Positions 1 through 5,214 of a stretch of 6,256 nucleotides of DNA are shown in pieces; the first letter of the stretch is position 1, and each line of letters starts with the position of its first letter. The DNA comes from an uncultured Sutterella sp. (GTDB taxonomy: Bacteria > Pseudomonadota > Gammaproteobacteria > Burkholderiales > Burkholderiaceae_F). Where the stretch lies: the NCBI GenBank assembly GCA_902477615.1, contig CABSHY010000084.1:1-6256 (forward strand). Direction: 5' to 3'. The notes beneath the pieces were generated by a model. That model had not been told where the DNA came from. It worked only from the letters and a program-made list of their open reading frames with translations, and did not search any database. Position numbers and translations under genes: made by a program.

Positions 1-197
1 AAATGATTGAAGAAAGAATTGATGGAGCCAAGCTTCGCAAACGTTGGGGATCTGATCTTGCCCAACAAGTGGTACGATTAGTGAAGCGCTCCCAGTTTAA
101 ACACCGTTTGGCCCCGTTGGGCGTGCGTTTGAGTGAAGAACCTCTTAAAGGGTTATCATCCGTGTTTTTTGAAGGTCTTTTAGTGGATCGCAGATAG
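1..197 (+). CDS. nadE: NAD+ synthetase, C-terminal end (partial)
   Basis: The reading frame is open from the left edge to the TAG at 195-197, so this is the last ~65 residues of a longer gene; the ATG at position 3 is internal, not a start. The segment VVRLVKRSQFKHRLAPLGVRLS corresponds to the conserved NadE tail, usually of the form VxRLIxxNEYKRRQAPPGVRVS. NadE makes NAD+ from nicotinate-adenine dinucleotide, ATP and glutamine or ammonia in the cytoplasm. The last ~20 residues (after LSEEP) differ from the usual RAFGRDRRYPI ending, so the extreme C-terminus is divergent. Context supports the call: nadE immediately followed by glnB is a common proteobacterial arrangement, and the two genes are only 8 bases apart, so they are probably co-transcribed. 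The catalytic parts lie outside the window, so glutaminase dependence cannot be judged. Confidence 0.8.
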   Translation, partial: MIEERIDGAKLRKRWGSDLAQQVVRLVKRSQFKHRLAPLGVRLSEEPLKGLSSVFFEGLLVDRR

Positions 198-201
198 AGG
201 A
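196..201 (+). promoter_or_regulatory. glnB ribosome binding site overlapping the nadE stop
   Basis: AGAGGA sits 4 bases before the glnB ATG and shares bases with the nadE TAG (195-197). This overlap suggests translational coupling of glnB to nadE and fixes the glnB start at 206. Confidence 0.7.
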
Positions 202-205
202 ATTT

Positions 206-544
206 ATGAAACAAGTAGTCGCCATTATTAAACCGTTTAAGTTGGACGATGTCCGTGAAGCTTTGGCCGATATCGGTGTTCAAGGATTGACCGTCACGGA
301 AGTCAAGGGCTTTGGCCGCCAAAAGGGTCACTCGGAGCTCTACCGTGGGGCAGAGTACATGGTGGATTTCTTGCCTAAAGTGAAGATTGAAGCAGTAATG
401 AGTGAAGACTTGGTAGACCAAGCAGTTGAAGCTATTCAAAAGTCAGCTCGCACCGGAAAAATCGGGGATGGGAAGATTTTTGTCTTTAATGTTGAACAAG
501 TCATTCGCATTCGTACCGGTGAAACCGACGAAGACGCCATTTAG
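206..544 (+). CDS. glnB: Nitrogen regulatory protein P-II (GlnB)
   Basis: This 112-residue protein has the exact length of E. coli GlnB and is close to it along its whole length. The P-II signature YRGAEY is at residues 46-51, with Tyr51 as the uridylylation site in the T-loop (about 37-55). Asp54 follows the GlnB rather than the GlnK pattern of enteric bacteria. The B-loop TGKIGDGKIF is at 83-92 and the C-terminal RIRTGE at 101-106; with the T-loop these form the ATP/2-oxoglutarate sites of the trimer. P-II senses 2-oxoglutarate and the ATP/ADP ratio, is modified by GlnD, and controls NtrB/NtrC and the adenylylation of glutamine synthetase in the cytoplasm. There is no amtB beside it, which fits GlnB rather than the AmtB-linked GlnK. 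It follows nadE by 8 bases and ends before a hairpin terminator, so it is the last gene of its operon. All functional residues are present. Confidence 0.97.
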   Translation: MKQVVAIIKPFKLDDVREALADIGVQGLTVTEVKGFGRQKGHSELYRGAEYMVDFLPKVKIEAVMSEDLVDQAVEAIQKSARTGKIGDGKIFVFNVEQVIRIRTGETDEDAI

Positions 545-556
545 TTTGTTTTTTTT

Positions 557-597
557 AACCCGATGTTTTTCCAGTAAGGAGCATCGGGTTTTTCAAT
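557..597 (+). terminator. Rho-independent terminator after glnB
   Basis: AACCCGATG (557-565) pairs perfectly with CATCGGGTT (582-590), 9 bp around a 16-base loop that can form a small inner TCC/GGA stem. A run of five T follows (589-593) and another T-rich run comes a few bases later. It begins 12 bases after the glnB stop. Confidence 0.85.
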
Positions 598-816
598 TTT
601 TTTGACTTATATCAGTATTTTTACTTTTCCGAATCTCTAAAATAGAGAGCACTACGACATCTGAATTTTGGGTTAATTGCTTTTTAATGGGTTTGTATTT
701 CGATGTTGGGTTTGATTGAGTTATTTCTTTCAGTCGTGGCGTTTCTGTCGTAGTTCTTATTTTCTCGCTTAACGATTTCCATCTTATCCCATTGAAGAAA
801 GAAATGGGTATTTATC
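598..816. other. AT-rich intergenic region, no gene seen
   Basis: About 220 bases of AT-rich DNA separate the glnB terminator from the next gene. I find no convincing ORF or RNA gene. A 9-bp inverted repeat, ACTACGACA at 651-659 and TGTCGTAGT at 746-754, brackets 86 bases. A TAAAAT at 638-643 resembles a -10 box but has no good -35 partner, so the promoter of the downstream gene is not placed. Confidence 0.5.
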
Positions 817-1332
817 ATGTTTTGCATTCAAAACGCATTTGTTCAAGCCACCTACAGTGTAACGACGCTTGCTGCTCGTATCTTCATTCATCCTTTATCA
901 CCTTCTTTGGCAACACCAACGGGAGAGAGTTGGAAAACGGTCAACGACAAACTCTTTGCTCAAGTGCCCAGTTCCATTCTTTTGGAGATGACGATGAAGG
1001 AACTAAATCGAGAGATGAAGGGGATTGGCTTAGAGAATATAAGCGGTTGGATTTTTAATTCCGATCGTACGTTGGATGTCTCTCAGCTCATGGAGCGTTA
1101 CAGCCTTCGCTACACCTCCATGACTCGTGGCATTTTTGCCGATGAACTCATGGTGGCGTTAGACCGACTTTTTACGGAAGACCCTCGTTTTCAGGGACGT
1201 TTAAGTGCTTGCGATGACAAGAAAGAGGCGGTAGAAGATGTCACACGTCGAGTGTTAGCTCAGTTGCGTTTTACGTGGGAGCTTGACCGCATTCAACCCA
1301 GATTTTCCAATAGACATTGGCAAAGGATTTAA
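817..1332 (+). CDS. 5' fragment of the interrupted gene
   Basis: This is the N-terminal 160 codons of the disrupted gene plus 11 codons read from the IS left end before a TAA at 1330-1332. The native part contains the segment LMERYSLRYTSMTRGIFADEL and a charged helix-like stretch with KKEAVEDVTRRVLAQL. The last 11 residues (PRFSNRHWQRI) come from the inverted repeat and adjoining IS sequence and are not part of the original protein. Whether the truncated 171-residue product is stable or used cannot be told. No known domain was recognised. Confidence 0.6.
   Translation: MFCIQNAFVQATYSVTTLAARIFIHPLSPSLATPTGESWKTVNDKLFAQVPSSILLEMTMKELNREMKGIGLENISGWIFNSDRTLDVSQLMERYSLRYTSMTRGIFADELMVALDRLFTEDPRFQGRLSACDDKKEAVEDVTRRVLAQLRFTWELDRIQPRFSNRHWQRI
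1292..1296. repeat. Target site duplication, left copy (TTCAA)
   Basis: TTCAA immediately precedes the CCC terminus of the IS and is repeated immediately after the GGG terminus at 2765-2769. A 4-5 bp duplication is usual for the IS1380 family, and loss of one copy restores the host reading frame, which supports the boundary call. Confidence 0.9.
1297..1313 (+). repeat. IS1380 left inverted repeat (IRL)
   Basis: CCCAGATTTTCCAATAG; it matches the reverse complement of 2748-2764 (CCCAAATTTTCCATTAG) except at positions 5 and 14. Confidence 0.9.
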
Positions 1333-1337
1333 TGTAT

Positions 1338-1367
1338 CATTTTCTAATGGGATTCCATTAGAAAATG
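1338..1367 (+). other. Perfect 13-bp hairpin in the IS leader
   Basis: CATTTTCTAATGG (1338-1350) is followed by the loop GATT and its exact complement CCATTAGAAAATG (1355-1367). It lies 41 bases inside the left end and 49 bases before the transposase ATG. There is no T run after it. TTCCATTAG in the right arm also occurs in the right inverted repeat, so it is partly an internal copy of the terminus. Possible roles (inference) are blocking read-through transcripts from the host gene from translating the transposase, or serving as a subterminal transposase site. Confidence 0.7.
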
Positions 1368-1416
1368 CAACGACAGGCTATTGATAATAAAGGGAATTTT
1401 CTGAACAAAAGCGCCG

Positions 1417-2751
1417 ATGGAGGTTGTGGTGACCACTCAACGCTATCAGATTAGCTTTTCTGAAGCTGACAACGTCTCGCCTTGGGGCGGATTGGCTCTT
1501 TGGGCGGATTTTTTGCAATCGATCGGATTCCGCGACCAGATGCAAAGCTGGTCTTTGCCTCATCCCAATTCCAACAGGGGCTATGACCCTTGTTTACTTG
1601 TTGAGCAATTCGTCACCAATGTTTTGTGCGGCGCCAACAGGTTCTCTCACCTCAACACCTTGCGCAACGACAAGGTTGTCGCCCAGATCTTGAATTGGCC
1701 CCAAACCCCCGAACAAAAGTCTTTCGGTCGTTTTTTCCAGCGATTCAAAAACGCAAACCAGAGCGCCCGACTGATGACTGAAATCTACGGTTGGTGTGCG
1801 GACAAAGCTCGAATCCCCGATAGTGTCACCCTGGATGTTGATTCCACTGCATTGACTCGCTTTGGCTCTCAGCAAGGCAGTGCCGTGGGTTACAACCCTC
1901 GCTATCACGGCCGCAAAAGTCACCATCCGCTCATCGCGTTTTTAACAGAGCCTAACTTGATCTTAAATTTTTGGCTCCGCCCGGGGAACGCTCACACCGC
2001 CAACAACATAGAAGGCTTTTTGGATCAAACAAAATCGCATTTGGGTGCCAGACGAATTGGCTTATTGAGGGCTGACAGCGGCTTTTTATCGCCCAAAGTG
2101 ATCGAGTGGTGTGAGAGGGAAAAGGCCGATTTCATCATTGCGGCGAGGATGACGCAGGTGATCCAACGCACGATTGGACAAGTGAGCGCATGGTGTGATG
2201 TTGCCGATGGTGTGGCCATCGCCGAGGATCGGTATCAGGCTCAGTCTTGGCAACAAGAGTATCGAGTCATCTTCATTCGTCAGGATATGAATGTTCGTGA
2301 AAATGCGATTGGCAAGACACTGAATTTGTTTGAAGACGACTGGGATTTCGATCACTACCGCTATAGCGCATTGGTGACCAACATGAAATTCGGGGCCACC
2401 ACGATATGGCGTATGTATCGGCAAAGGGCCAACTGTGAAAATCAGATTAAGGCTCTTAAGGAGGATTTCGGCCTCAGTAGCTTTGTGATGGAAAAGTACT
2501 GGGCAACGGAGGTCGCCTTAACGCTGGCAATGCTGACGGCCAACTTGGCCAGTCTGTTTCGGAGAGCGTGCTTGCACCTCAGAGAGAATCGCCGAATGCG
2601 TTATGTCATCCAGAATTTTATCGTGCTACCAGCACGTTACCTGAACAGCAAAAATGAAGAACCGGATCGACTGATTCTGTATGCCAAAGGAAGAAAAAGG
2701 CGATGGCTTACAGAGCTATTCGATCCGGGAAAAGTTATTGTCAAAACCTAA
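1417..2751 (+). CDS. IS1380-family transposase
   Basis: This is a DDE (RNase H-fold) transposase of 444 residues, the usual size for IS1380. The first catalytic aspartate lies in TLDVDST (138-144, Asp140 or Asp142), followed by the family hallmark GYNPRYHGRKSHHP (158-171). The second is Asp220 in LLRADSGF. The catalytic Glu341 sits in YRQRANCENQIKALK, which fits the Y(2)R(3)E(6)K signature (Tyr334, Arg337, Glu341, Lys348). No key residue is missing. A basic stretch (KGRKRRW, 424-430) near the C-terminus probably contacts DNA. The start is uncertain: ATG 1417 has no close ribosome site, whereas GTG 1429 has GGAGG at 1419-1423 with 5-base spacing and would give a 440-residue protein. The TAA stop at 2749-2751 lies within the right inverted repeat. 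A GATAAT at 1383-1388 could be a -10 box, but no good -35 is visible. Confidence 0.95.
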   Translation: MEVVVTTQRYQISFSEADNVSPWGGLALWADFLQSIGFRDQMQSWSLPHPNSNRGYDPCLLVEQFVTNVLCGANRFSHLNTLRNDKVVAQILNWPQTPEQKSFGRFFQRFKNANQSARLMTEIYGWCADKARIPDSVTLDVDSTALTRFGSQQGSAVGYNPRYHGRKSHHPLIAFLTEPNLILNFWLRPGNAHTANNIEGFLDQTKSHLGARRIGLLRADSGFLSPKVIEWCEREKADFIIAARMTQVIQRTIGQVSAWCDVADGVAIAEDRYQAQSWQQEYRVIFIRQDMNVRENAIGKTLNLFEDDWDFDHYRYSALVTNMKFGATTIWRMYRQRANCENQIKALKEDFGLSSFVMEKYWATEVALTLAMLTANLASLFRRACLHLRENRRMRYVIQNFIVLPARYLNSKNEEPDRLILYAKGRKRRWLTELFDPGKVIVKT

Positions 2752-2764
2752 TGGAAAATTTGGG
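2748..2764 (-). repeat. IS1380 right inverted repeat (IRR), containing the transposase stop
   Basis: Read on the minus strand it is CCCAAATTTTCCATTAG, 15/17 identical to the left end. The transposase TAA (2749-2751) falls inside it. Confidence 0.9.
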
Positions 2765-2769
2765 TTCAA
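2765..2769. repeat. Target site duplication, right copy (TTCAA)
   Basis: This is a direct copy of 1292-1296, abutting the GGG end of the IS. Confidence 0.9.
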
Positions 2770-3294
2770 ATTTCAGATGCGAGTGCCTTAGGTGTGCGCC
2801 TTTTAGTGGAATTTCAAGATGTGCTTTACCGTCGTCTTGATCAATGCACACGAGACGCTTATTTGATGCCGGCCACTCGATTTAAGCGCTACGAATATTT
2901 CTACGAAAAGATGGTGCAGTTTCGCGGACTTGACGCTCGCTTTGATCGTGTATTGGCGGACTACCATGCAGCTATTTCACTTTTTCCTGATGACGGACGC
3001 TCCCTTTTTGGGACAAAACTGGATGACTTTTGGTCTCGTTTGCAAGCGTTAGGGGTATATCTCACGGATGAATTGCAGAAAGACCTTTTTGATGAATCAT
3101 CAGTCTATGATGAGGATTTAGATAATCTTTGTGGGGACATTGAGGATGCACTGTTAGCGGATATCGTTTTGCAGGAATTGACGTCAACGGATGAGGTTAG
3201 TACAACTGAAGCCACAGCCAATATAAACAATGAGTGCGTATCAGATAATCAGTTTCCAATTCAAGAATCAACTCAATTGGTCTTTAACTTTTGA
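2770..3294 (+). CDS. 3' fragment of the interrupted gene
   Basis: These are the C-terminal 174 codons of the disrupted gene, ending at TGA 3292-3294. The frame is set by joining to codon 1294-1296 across the IS. A GTG at 2794 could in principle act as a start (MRLLVEFQDVLYRRLDQ...), but no Shine-Dalgarno precedes it, so expression is doubtful. It contains a compact helical, aromatic-rich region followed by an acidic stretch (DEDLDNLCGDIEDALLAD) and an uncharged polar tail. No known domain was recognised. Confidence 0.7.
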   Translation: MSDASALGVRLLVEFQDVLYRRLDQCTRDAYLMPATRFKRYEYFYEKMVQFRGLDARFDRVLADYHAAISLFPDDGRSLFGTKLDDFWSRLQALGVYLTDELQKDLFDESSVYDEDLDNLCGDIEDALLADIVLQELTSTDEVSTTEATANINNECVSDNQFPIQESTQLVFNF

Positions 3295-3298
3295 CGTC

Positions 3299-3335
3299 GG
3301 TGAAACTTCTCAAGTGTTTCTTGAGAAGTTTCGCC
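3299..3335 (+). terminator. Long perfect stem-loop between the interrupted gene and the permease
   Basis: GAAACTTCTCAAG (3302-3314) pairs exactly with CTTGAGAAGTTTC (3320-3332) around the loop TGTTT. The stem extends by one wobble and two G-C pairs to 3299/3335, 16 pairs in all. It starts 5 bases after the upstream stop codon, which suggests a terminator or 3'-end stabiliser. It lacks a downstream T run, so intrinsic termination is not certain. Confidence 0.6.
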
Positions 3336-3378
3336 TATACTGATAGTTATATATCGAGTGGATTAGGAAGAACCAGAC

Positions 3379-4332
3379 ATGTCTAGCGTTTTGTTGATTT
3401 TGCCCGATTTCATGATCATCTTGCTCGGGTATTTACTTCGACAGTTTTTAAAGAATTCTTTTTTCAATGAAGGCTTTTGGAAGGGTACTGAAAAGCTTGT
3501 TTTCTATGTGCTCTTCCCTCCTATGCTTTTTACGTCTGTGGCTAATGCCAAATTGTCATTGGCAGAAGCGGGGACGTTTTTAAGTGTGGGGATTGCTGCT
3601 ATGATGGGTGGCGTGCTTTTTTCTTATGCCATACGATTGTTCATTAAGGGTGACGGTGTTACGCACGCCTCGGCTTTTCACTGCGGGTTCCGATTTAACA
3701 CGTACATTGGCTTTGCCATCGTGAGTCGTCTCTATGGGCAAGAAGGCTTGGCCTTGATGTCACTTTTGATCGCCTTCTGGGTGCCGATCAGCAACTCCAT
3801 CGCCGTGGCAGCATTAGCTTCTGCCGTCGCTAAAAAAGAGCAAACGGTTAACGAAGGTGGCGCTTTAATGAAGACCTTGAAGTCCATCTTTACCAATCCT
3901 TTAATCATTGCAACGAGCGCCGGGCTTGTTGTCAATATCTCGGGATTGGCAATGCCCGAAGTTGTGATGCATTTCTTTAAGTCTTTGGGTAACGCTTCGC
4001 TTGCCATGGGGCTATTGTGCATTGGTGCGGGCTTAAAGATTCAAGGGGTGGTCTCTCAATGGCCGCTCATTACGTGTAATACCATTGAACGACTTTTTGT
4101 TCTGCCGGCTTTCGCTTTAGTGATGTGCTTGGTCTTTGGTTTACCGACCGTGGCCGCTGGCGCCCTGATGTGCTTTGCCATGTTGCCGACGGCGCAATCG
4201 TGCTATGTGATGACAGCGGCTATGCGAGGTGATGCTCCGTTGGTGGCGGGGATTACAACGGCTCACACATTGACGGCGATTGTCTCCATTCCGTTTTGGA
4301 TTGAAGTGATCACAAAGTACATTCCTCTTTAA
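3379..4332 (+). CDS. AEC (auxin efflux carrier) family permease
   Basis: This 317-residue, very hydrophobic inner-membrane protein has about ten predicted membrane segments, roughly 3-22, 38-57, 64-86, 98-116, 123-148, 171-190, 203-220, 234-254, 258-280 and 288-312. Family hallmarks are LFPPMLFTSVA (45-55), VPISNSIAVAAL (135-146) and the second-half motif in which NPLIIA (173-178) is followed by GLAMPEVVMHFF and LGNASLAMGLLCIGAGL (203-219). This matches the Mem_trans (PF03547) family of secondary transporters, whose bacterial members export or import organic acids such as malate or malonate, and other anions. The substrate cannot be inferred here. The ATG at 3379 is supported by AGGAAG about 8-10 bases upstream. 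Hairpins on both sides suggest a monocistronic unit. No damage is seen. Confidence 0.9.
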   Translation: MSSVLLILPDFMIILLGYLLRQFLKNSFFNEGFWKGTEKLVFYVLFPPMLFTSVANAKLSLAEAGTFLSVGIAAMMGGVLFSYAIRLFIKGDGVTHASAFHCGFRFNTYIGFAIVSRLYGQEGLALMSLLIAFWVPISNSIAVAALASAVAKKEQTVNEGGALMKTLKSIFTNPLIIATSAGLVVNISGLAMPEVVMHFFKSLGNASLAMGLLCIGAGLKIQGVVSQWPLITCNTIERLFVLPAFALVMCLVFGLPTVAAGALMCFAMLPTAQSCYVMTAAMRGDAPLVAGITTAHTLTAIVSIPFWIEVITKYIPL

Positions 4333-4352
4333 CCATTAGACTGAACGGTCAT

Positions 4353-4397
4353 AAAAAAACTTGCGATTGATGGAAACGTCATCGCAAGTTTTTTTTT
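4353..4397 (+). terminator. Rho-independent terminator after the permease gene
   Basis: AAAAAAACTTGCGAT (4353-4367) pairs with ATCGCAAGTTTTTTT (4381-4395), 15 bp around a 13-base loop, and ends in a run of nine T (4389-4397). The A run on the left arm means it could also work in the opposite direction. Confidence 0.92.
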
Positions 4398-4534
4398 CAG
4401 AAATTTTCAATTGGCTATTTTTGTCTCTGCAATGGGGTAGTTTTGGGCAATAATCACCAAGTTTCATGCAATATCAATTCGGCTTAACAGTTTAATCTTT
4501 GAGTTGTCAGTAGTGACACATTAGGGAGAAAACA
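4398..4534. other. Intergenic region upstream of the cupin gene
   Basis: About 137 bases between the permease terminator and the first candidate start of the cupin gene. It presumably holds the cupin promoter. TTTAAT at 4491-4496 resembles a -10 box, but I find no matching -35, so no promoter is called. No ORF or RNA gene is seen. Confidence 0.45.
4523..4528 (+). promoter_or_regulatory. Ribosome binding site for the signal-peptide start
   Basis: AGGGAG is placed 6 bases before ATG 4535. It is a strong Shine-Dalgarno and indicates that translation was meant to begin here, ahead of the signal-peptide-like segment. Confidence 0.7.
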
Positions 4535-4636
4535 ATGAGACGAGAACAGTTCAAATCGATGACGTTAGTTTTTTGCCTTAAGTGCAAGGCTTTCTTGTTT
4601 TACTTCGGGCGCTTGGGCGCAGAACTCATCGTCTGA
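4535..4636 (+). pseudogene. Frameshifted signal-peptide segment of the cupin gene
   Basis: From ATG 4535 the frame reads MRREQFKSMTLVF and then, after six T (4569-4574), runs 20 further codons to TGA 4634-4636. If one T is removed, it continues instead as ALSARLSCFTSGAWAQNSS and runs without a stop straight into the cupin at 4647. The repaired protein would be 178 residues with a basic n-region, a modestly hydrophobic core and a plausible signal-peptidase site AWA/Q after residue 28. So the cupin was probably exported, and the reading frame is now broken by one base at a homopolymer. Alternatives are a sequencing or assembly error, slipped-strand phase variation, or a genuine 33-codon leader peptide. 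The core contains an Arg and is weaker than an ideal signal peptide. Confidence 0.65.
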
Positions 4637-4651
4637 TAATCAATCCATGAA

Positions 4652-4658
4652 TAAGGAG
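4652..4658 (+). promoter_or_regulatory. Internal ribosome binding site for the cupin
   Basis: TAAGGAG is a near-perfect Shine-Dalgarno 6 bases before ATG 4665. It favours 4665 over the ATG at 4647, which has no ribosome site, as the start of a leaderless cytoplasmic form. Confidence 0.7.
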
Positions 4659-4664
4659 ATGGTC

Positions 4665-5072
4665 ATGGAACAAAAGTTAGGACCATTTGCTCGCGGTGAC
4701 GCTAATACCGCATACGGCAAATATTTTGTCGGTAACAGTTACCTTAATATGTTATCAACGCAGGGCGTTGTCATTGGTAATGTGACTTTCGAGCCTGGGT
4801 GTCGCAATAATTGGCACGCTCATAAAGCAACAAAGGGTGGTGGTCAAATCTTGCTCTGTACGGCGGGCCGTGGTTGGTACCAAGAGTGGGGCAAGCCCGC
4901 TCAAGCCTTGAAAGAAGGCGATGTTGTCGTGATTCCGACAGGCGTCAAACATTGGCATGGAGCTGCCAAAGACAGTTGGTTCGTTCACTTATCCATTGAG
5001 GTCCCGGGAGAAGGGACGGGTAATGAGTGGCTTGAACCCGTCAGTGTTGAAGACTACGAAAAATTACCTTAA
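4665..5072 (+). CDS. Small single-domain cupin protein
   Basis: This 135-residue protein is built almost entirely of one cupin beta-barrel. Motif 1 is G45-CRNNW-H51-A-H53, followed by GGGQ with Gln61 where the classic motif has Glu. Motif 2 is G85-DVVVI-P91-x-G93-xx-H96, then WHG. His51, His53, Gln61 and His96 are the likely metal ligands (inference from the fold). The pattern NTAY..YFVGNSYLN, FEPGCRNNWH.H and KHWHGA.KDSW is typical of cupins found near carboxymuconolactone decarboxylase-like proteins in gut bacteria; their substrates are mostly unknown. No such partner is in the window. The start at 4665 is chosen for its Shine-Dalgarno; 4647 would add six residues (MNKEMV), and repair of the upstream frameshift would add a signal peptide. 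A terminator follows. The cupin fold is certain; the reaction is not assignable. Confidence 0.88.
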   Translation: MEQKLGPFARGDANTAYGKYFVGNSYLNMLSTQGVVIGNVTFEPGCRNNWHAHKATKGGGQILLCTAGRGWYQEWGKPAQALKEGDVVVIPTGVKHWHGAAKDSWFVHLSIEVPGEGTGNEWLEPVSVEDYEKLP

Positions 5073-5095
5073 AAAGATACTTGCAAATACAAACG

Positions 5096-5132
5096 GAGTC
5101 GTGGTTAGTTGTGTCCACGACTCTTTTTTTTT
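5096..5132 (+). terminator. Rho-independent terminator after the cupin gene
   Basis: GAGTCGTGG (5096-5104) pairs perfectly with CCACGACTC (5115-5123) around a 10-base loop and is followed by nine T (5124-5132). It separates the cupin unit from the IscB module. Confidence 0.92.
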
Positions 5133-5161
5133 GAAAAAATGCGATAAAAGTCGATTTTTAG

Positions 5162-5190
5162 TTGAAGTCAGGCTCATTGTTCGATACCAT
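5162..5190 (+). promoter_or_regulatory. Candidate promoter for the omega RNA
   Basis: TTGAAG (5162-5167) and TACCAT (5185-5190) are separated by 17 bases, each matching the sigma-70 consensus at 4 of 6 positions. Transcription would start near 5197, about 18 bases before the first structured element, leaving room for a guide. It lies in sequence outside the conserved RNA, probably host flank. Weak matches, so low confidence. Confidence 0.3.
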
Positions 5191-5214
5191 TATGGTGTTT
5201 TTGAGAGGATTACT

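Larger units (their letters stand above)
1297..2764 (+). mobile_element. Complete IS1380-family insertion sequence, 1468 bp
   Basis: The element begins CCCAGATTTTCC and ends GGAAAATTTGGG. Its terminal inverted repeats match at 15 of 17 positions, and it is flanked by the direct repeat TTCAA. It carries one transposase gene filling most of its length, with a 120-base left leader and a right end so tight that the transposase stop lies inside the inverted repeat. Length, single ORF and 5-bp duplication all fit IS1380. The transposase is intact, so the copy may be mobile. It is inserted in the same orientation as the host gene it breaks. I cannot assign a named element without an ISfinder comparison. 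Confidence 0.93.
817..3294 (+). pseudogene. Unrecognised protein gene interrupted by an IS1380-family element
   Basis: Two coding segments, 817-1296 and 2770-3294, flank a complete insertion sequence. Removing the IS (1297-2764) and one copy of the TTCAA duplication joins codon CAA (1294-1296) to ATT (2770-2772) without a frameshift or stop, giving a 334-residue product; the junction reads ELDRIQ/ISDASALG. I do not recognise the family. The protein is soluble-looking and mostly helical in character, with charged and aromatic stretches (KRYEYFYEKM, TKLDDFWSRL), an acidic region rich in Asp/Glu near reconstructed residues 270-310, and a low-complexity Ser/Thr/Asn/Glu tail ending in VFNF. The ATG at 817 has only a poor upstream purine stretch (GAAGAAAGAAA, 794-804), so the true start is uncertain. 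As it stands the gene cannot make its full product: reading into the IS stops at 1330-1332. The absence of other lesions suggests a recent insertion. Confidence 0.85.

Noticed and set aside
651..754. 9-bp inverted repeat ACTACGACA/TGTCGTAGT in the glnB downstream region
   Set aside because: The arms are 86 bases apart with no other features, and a repeat of this size can occur by chance; not called as an element end.
792..1058. 88-codon ORF from a TTG at 792
   Set aside because: It overlaps the start of the interrupted gene in another frame, has a Cys/His-rich random composition and no family resemblance.
1594..1926. Minus-strand ORF within the transposase
   Set aside because: Antisense shadow of the conserved transposase coding frame.
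1295..2766. Slightly longer IS ends (AACCC...GGGTT)
   Set aside because: This boundary leaves no target duplication; CCC...GGG gives a perfect 5-bp TTCAA repeat and restores the frame.
3732..4022. Minus-strand ORF opposite the permease
   Set aside because: Shadow of the membrane-protein frame; no ribosome site or recognisable product.
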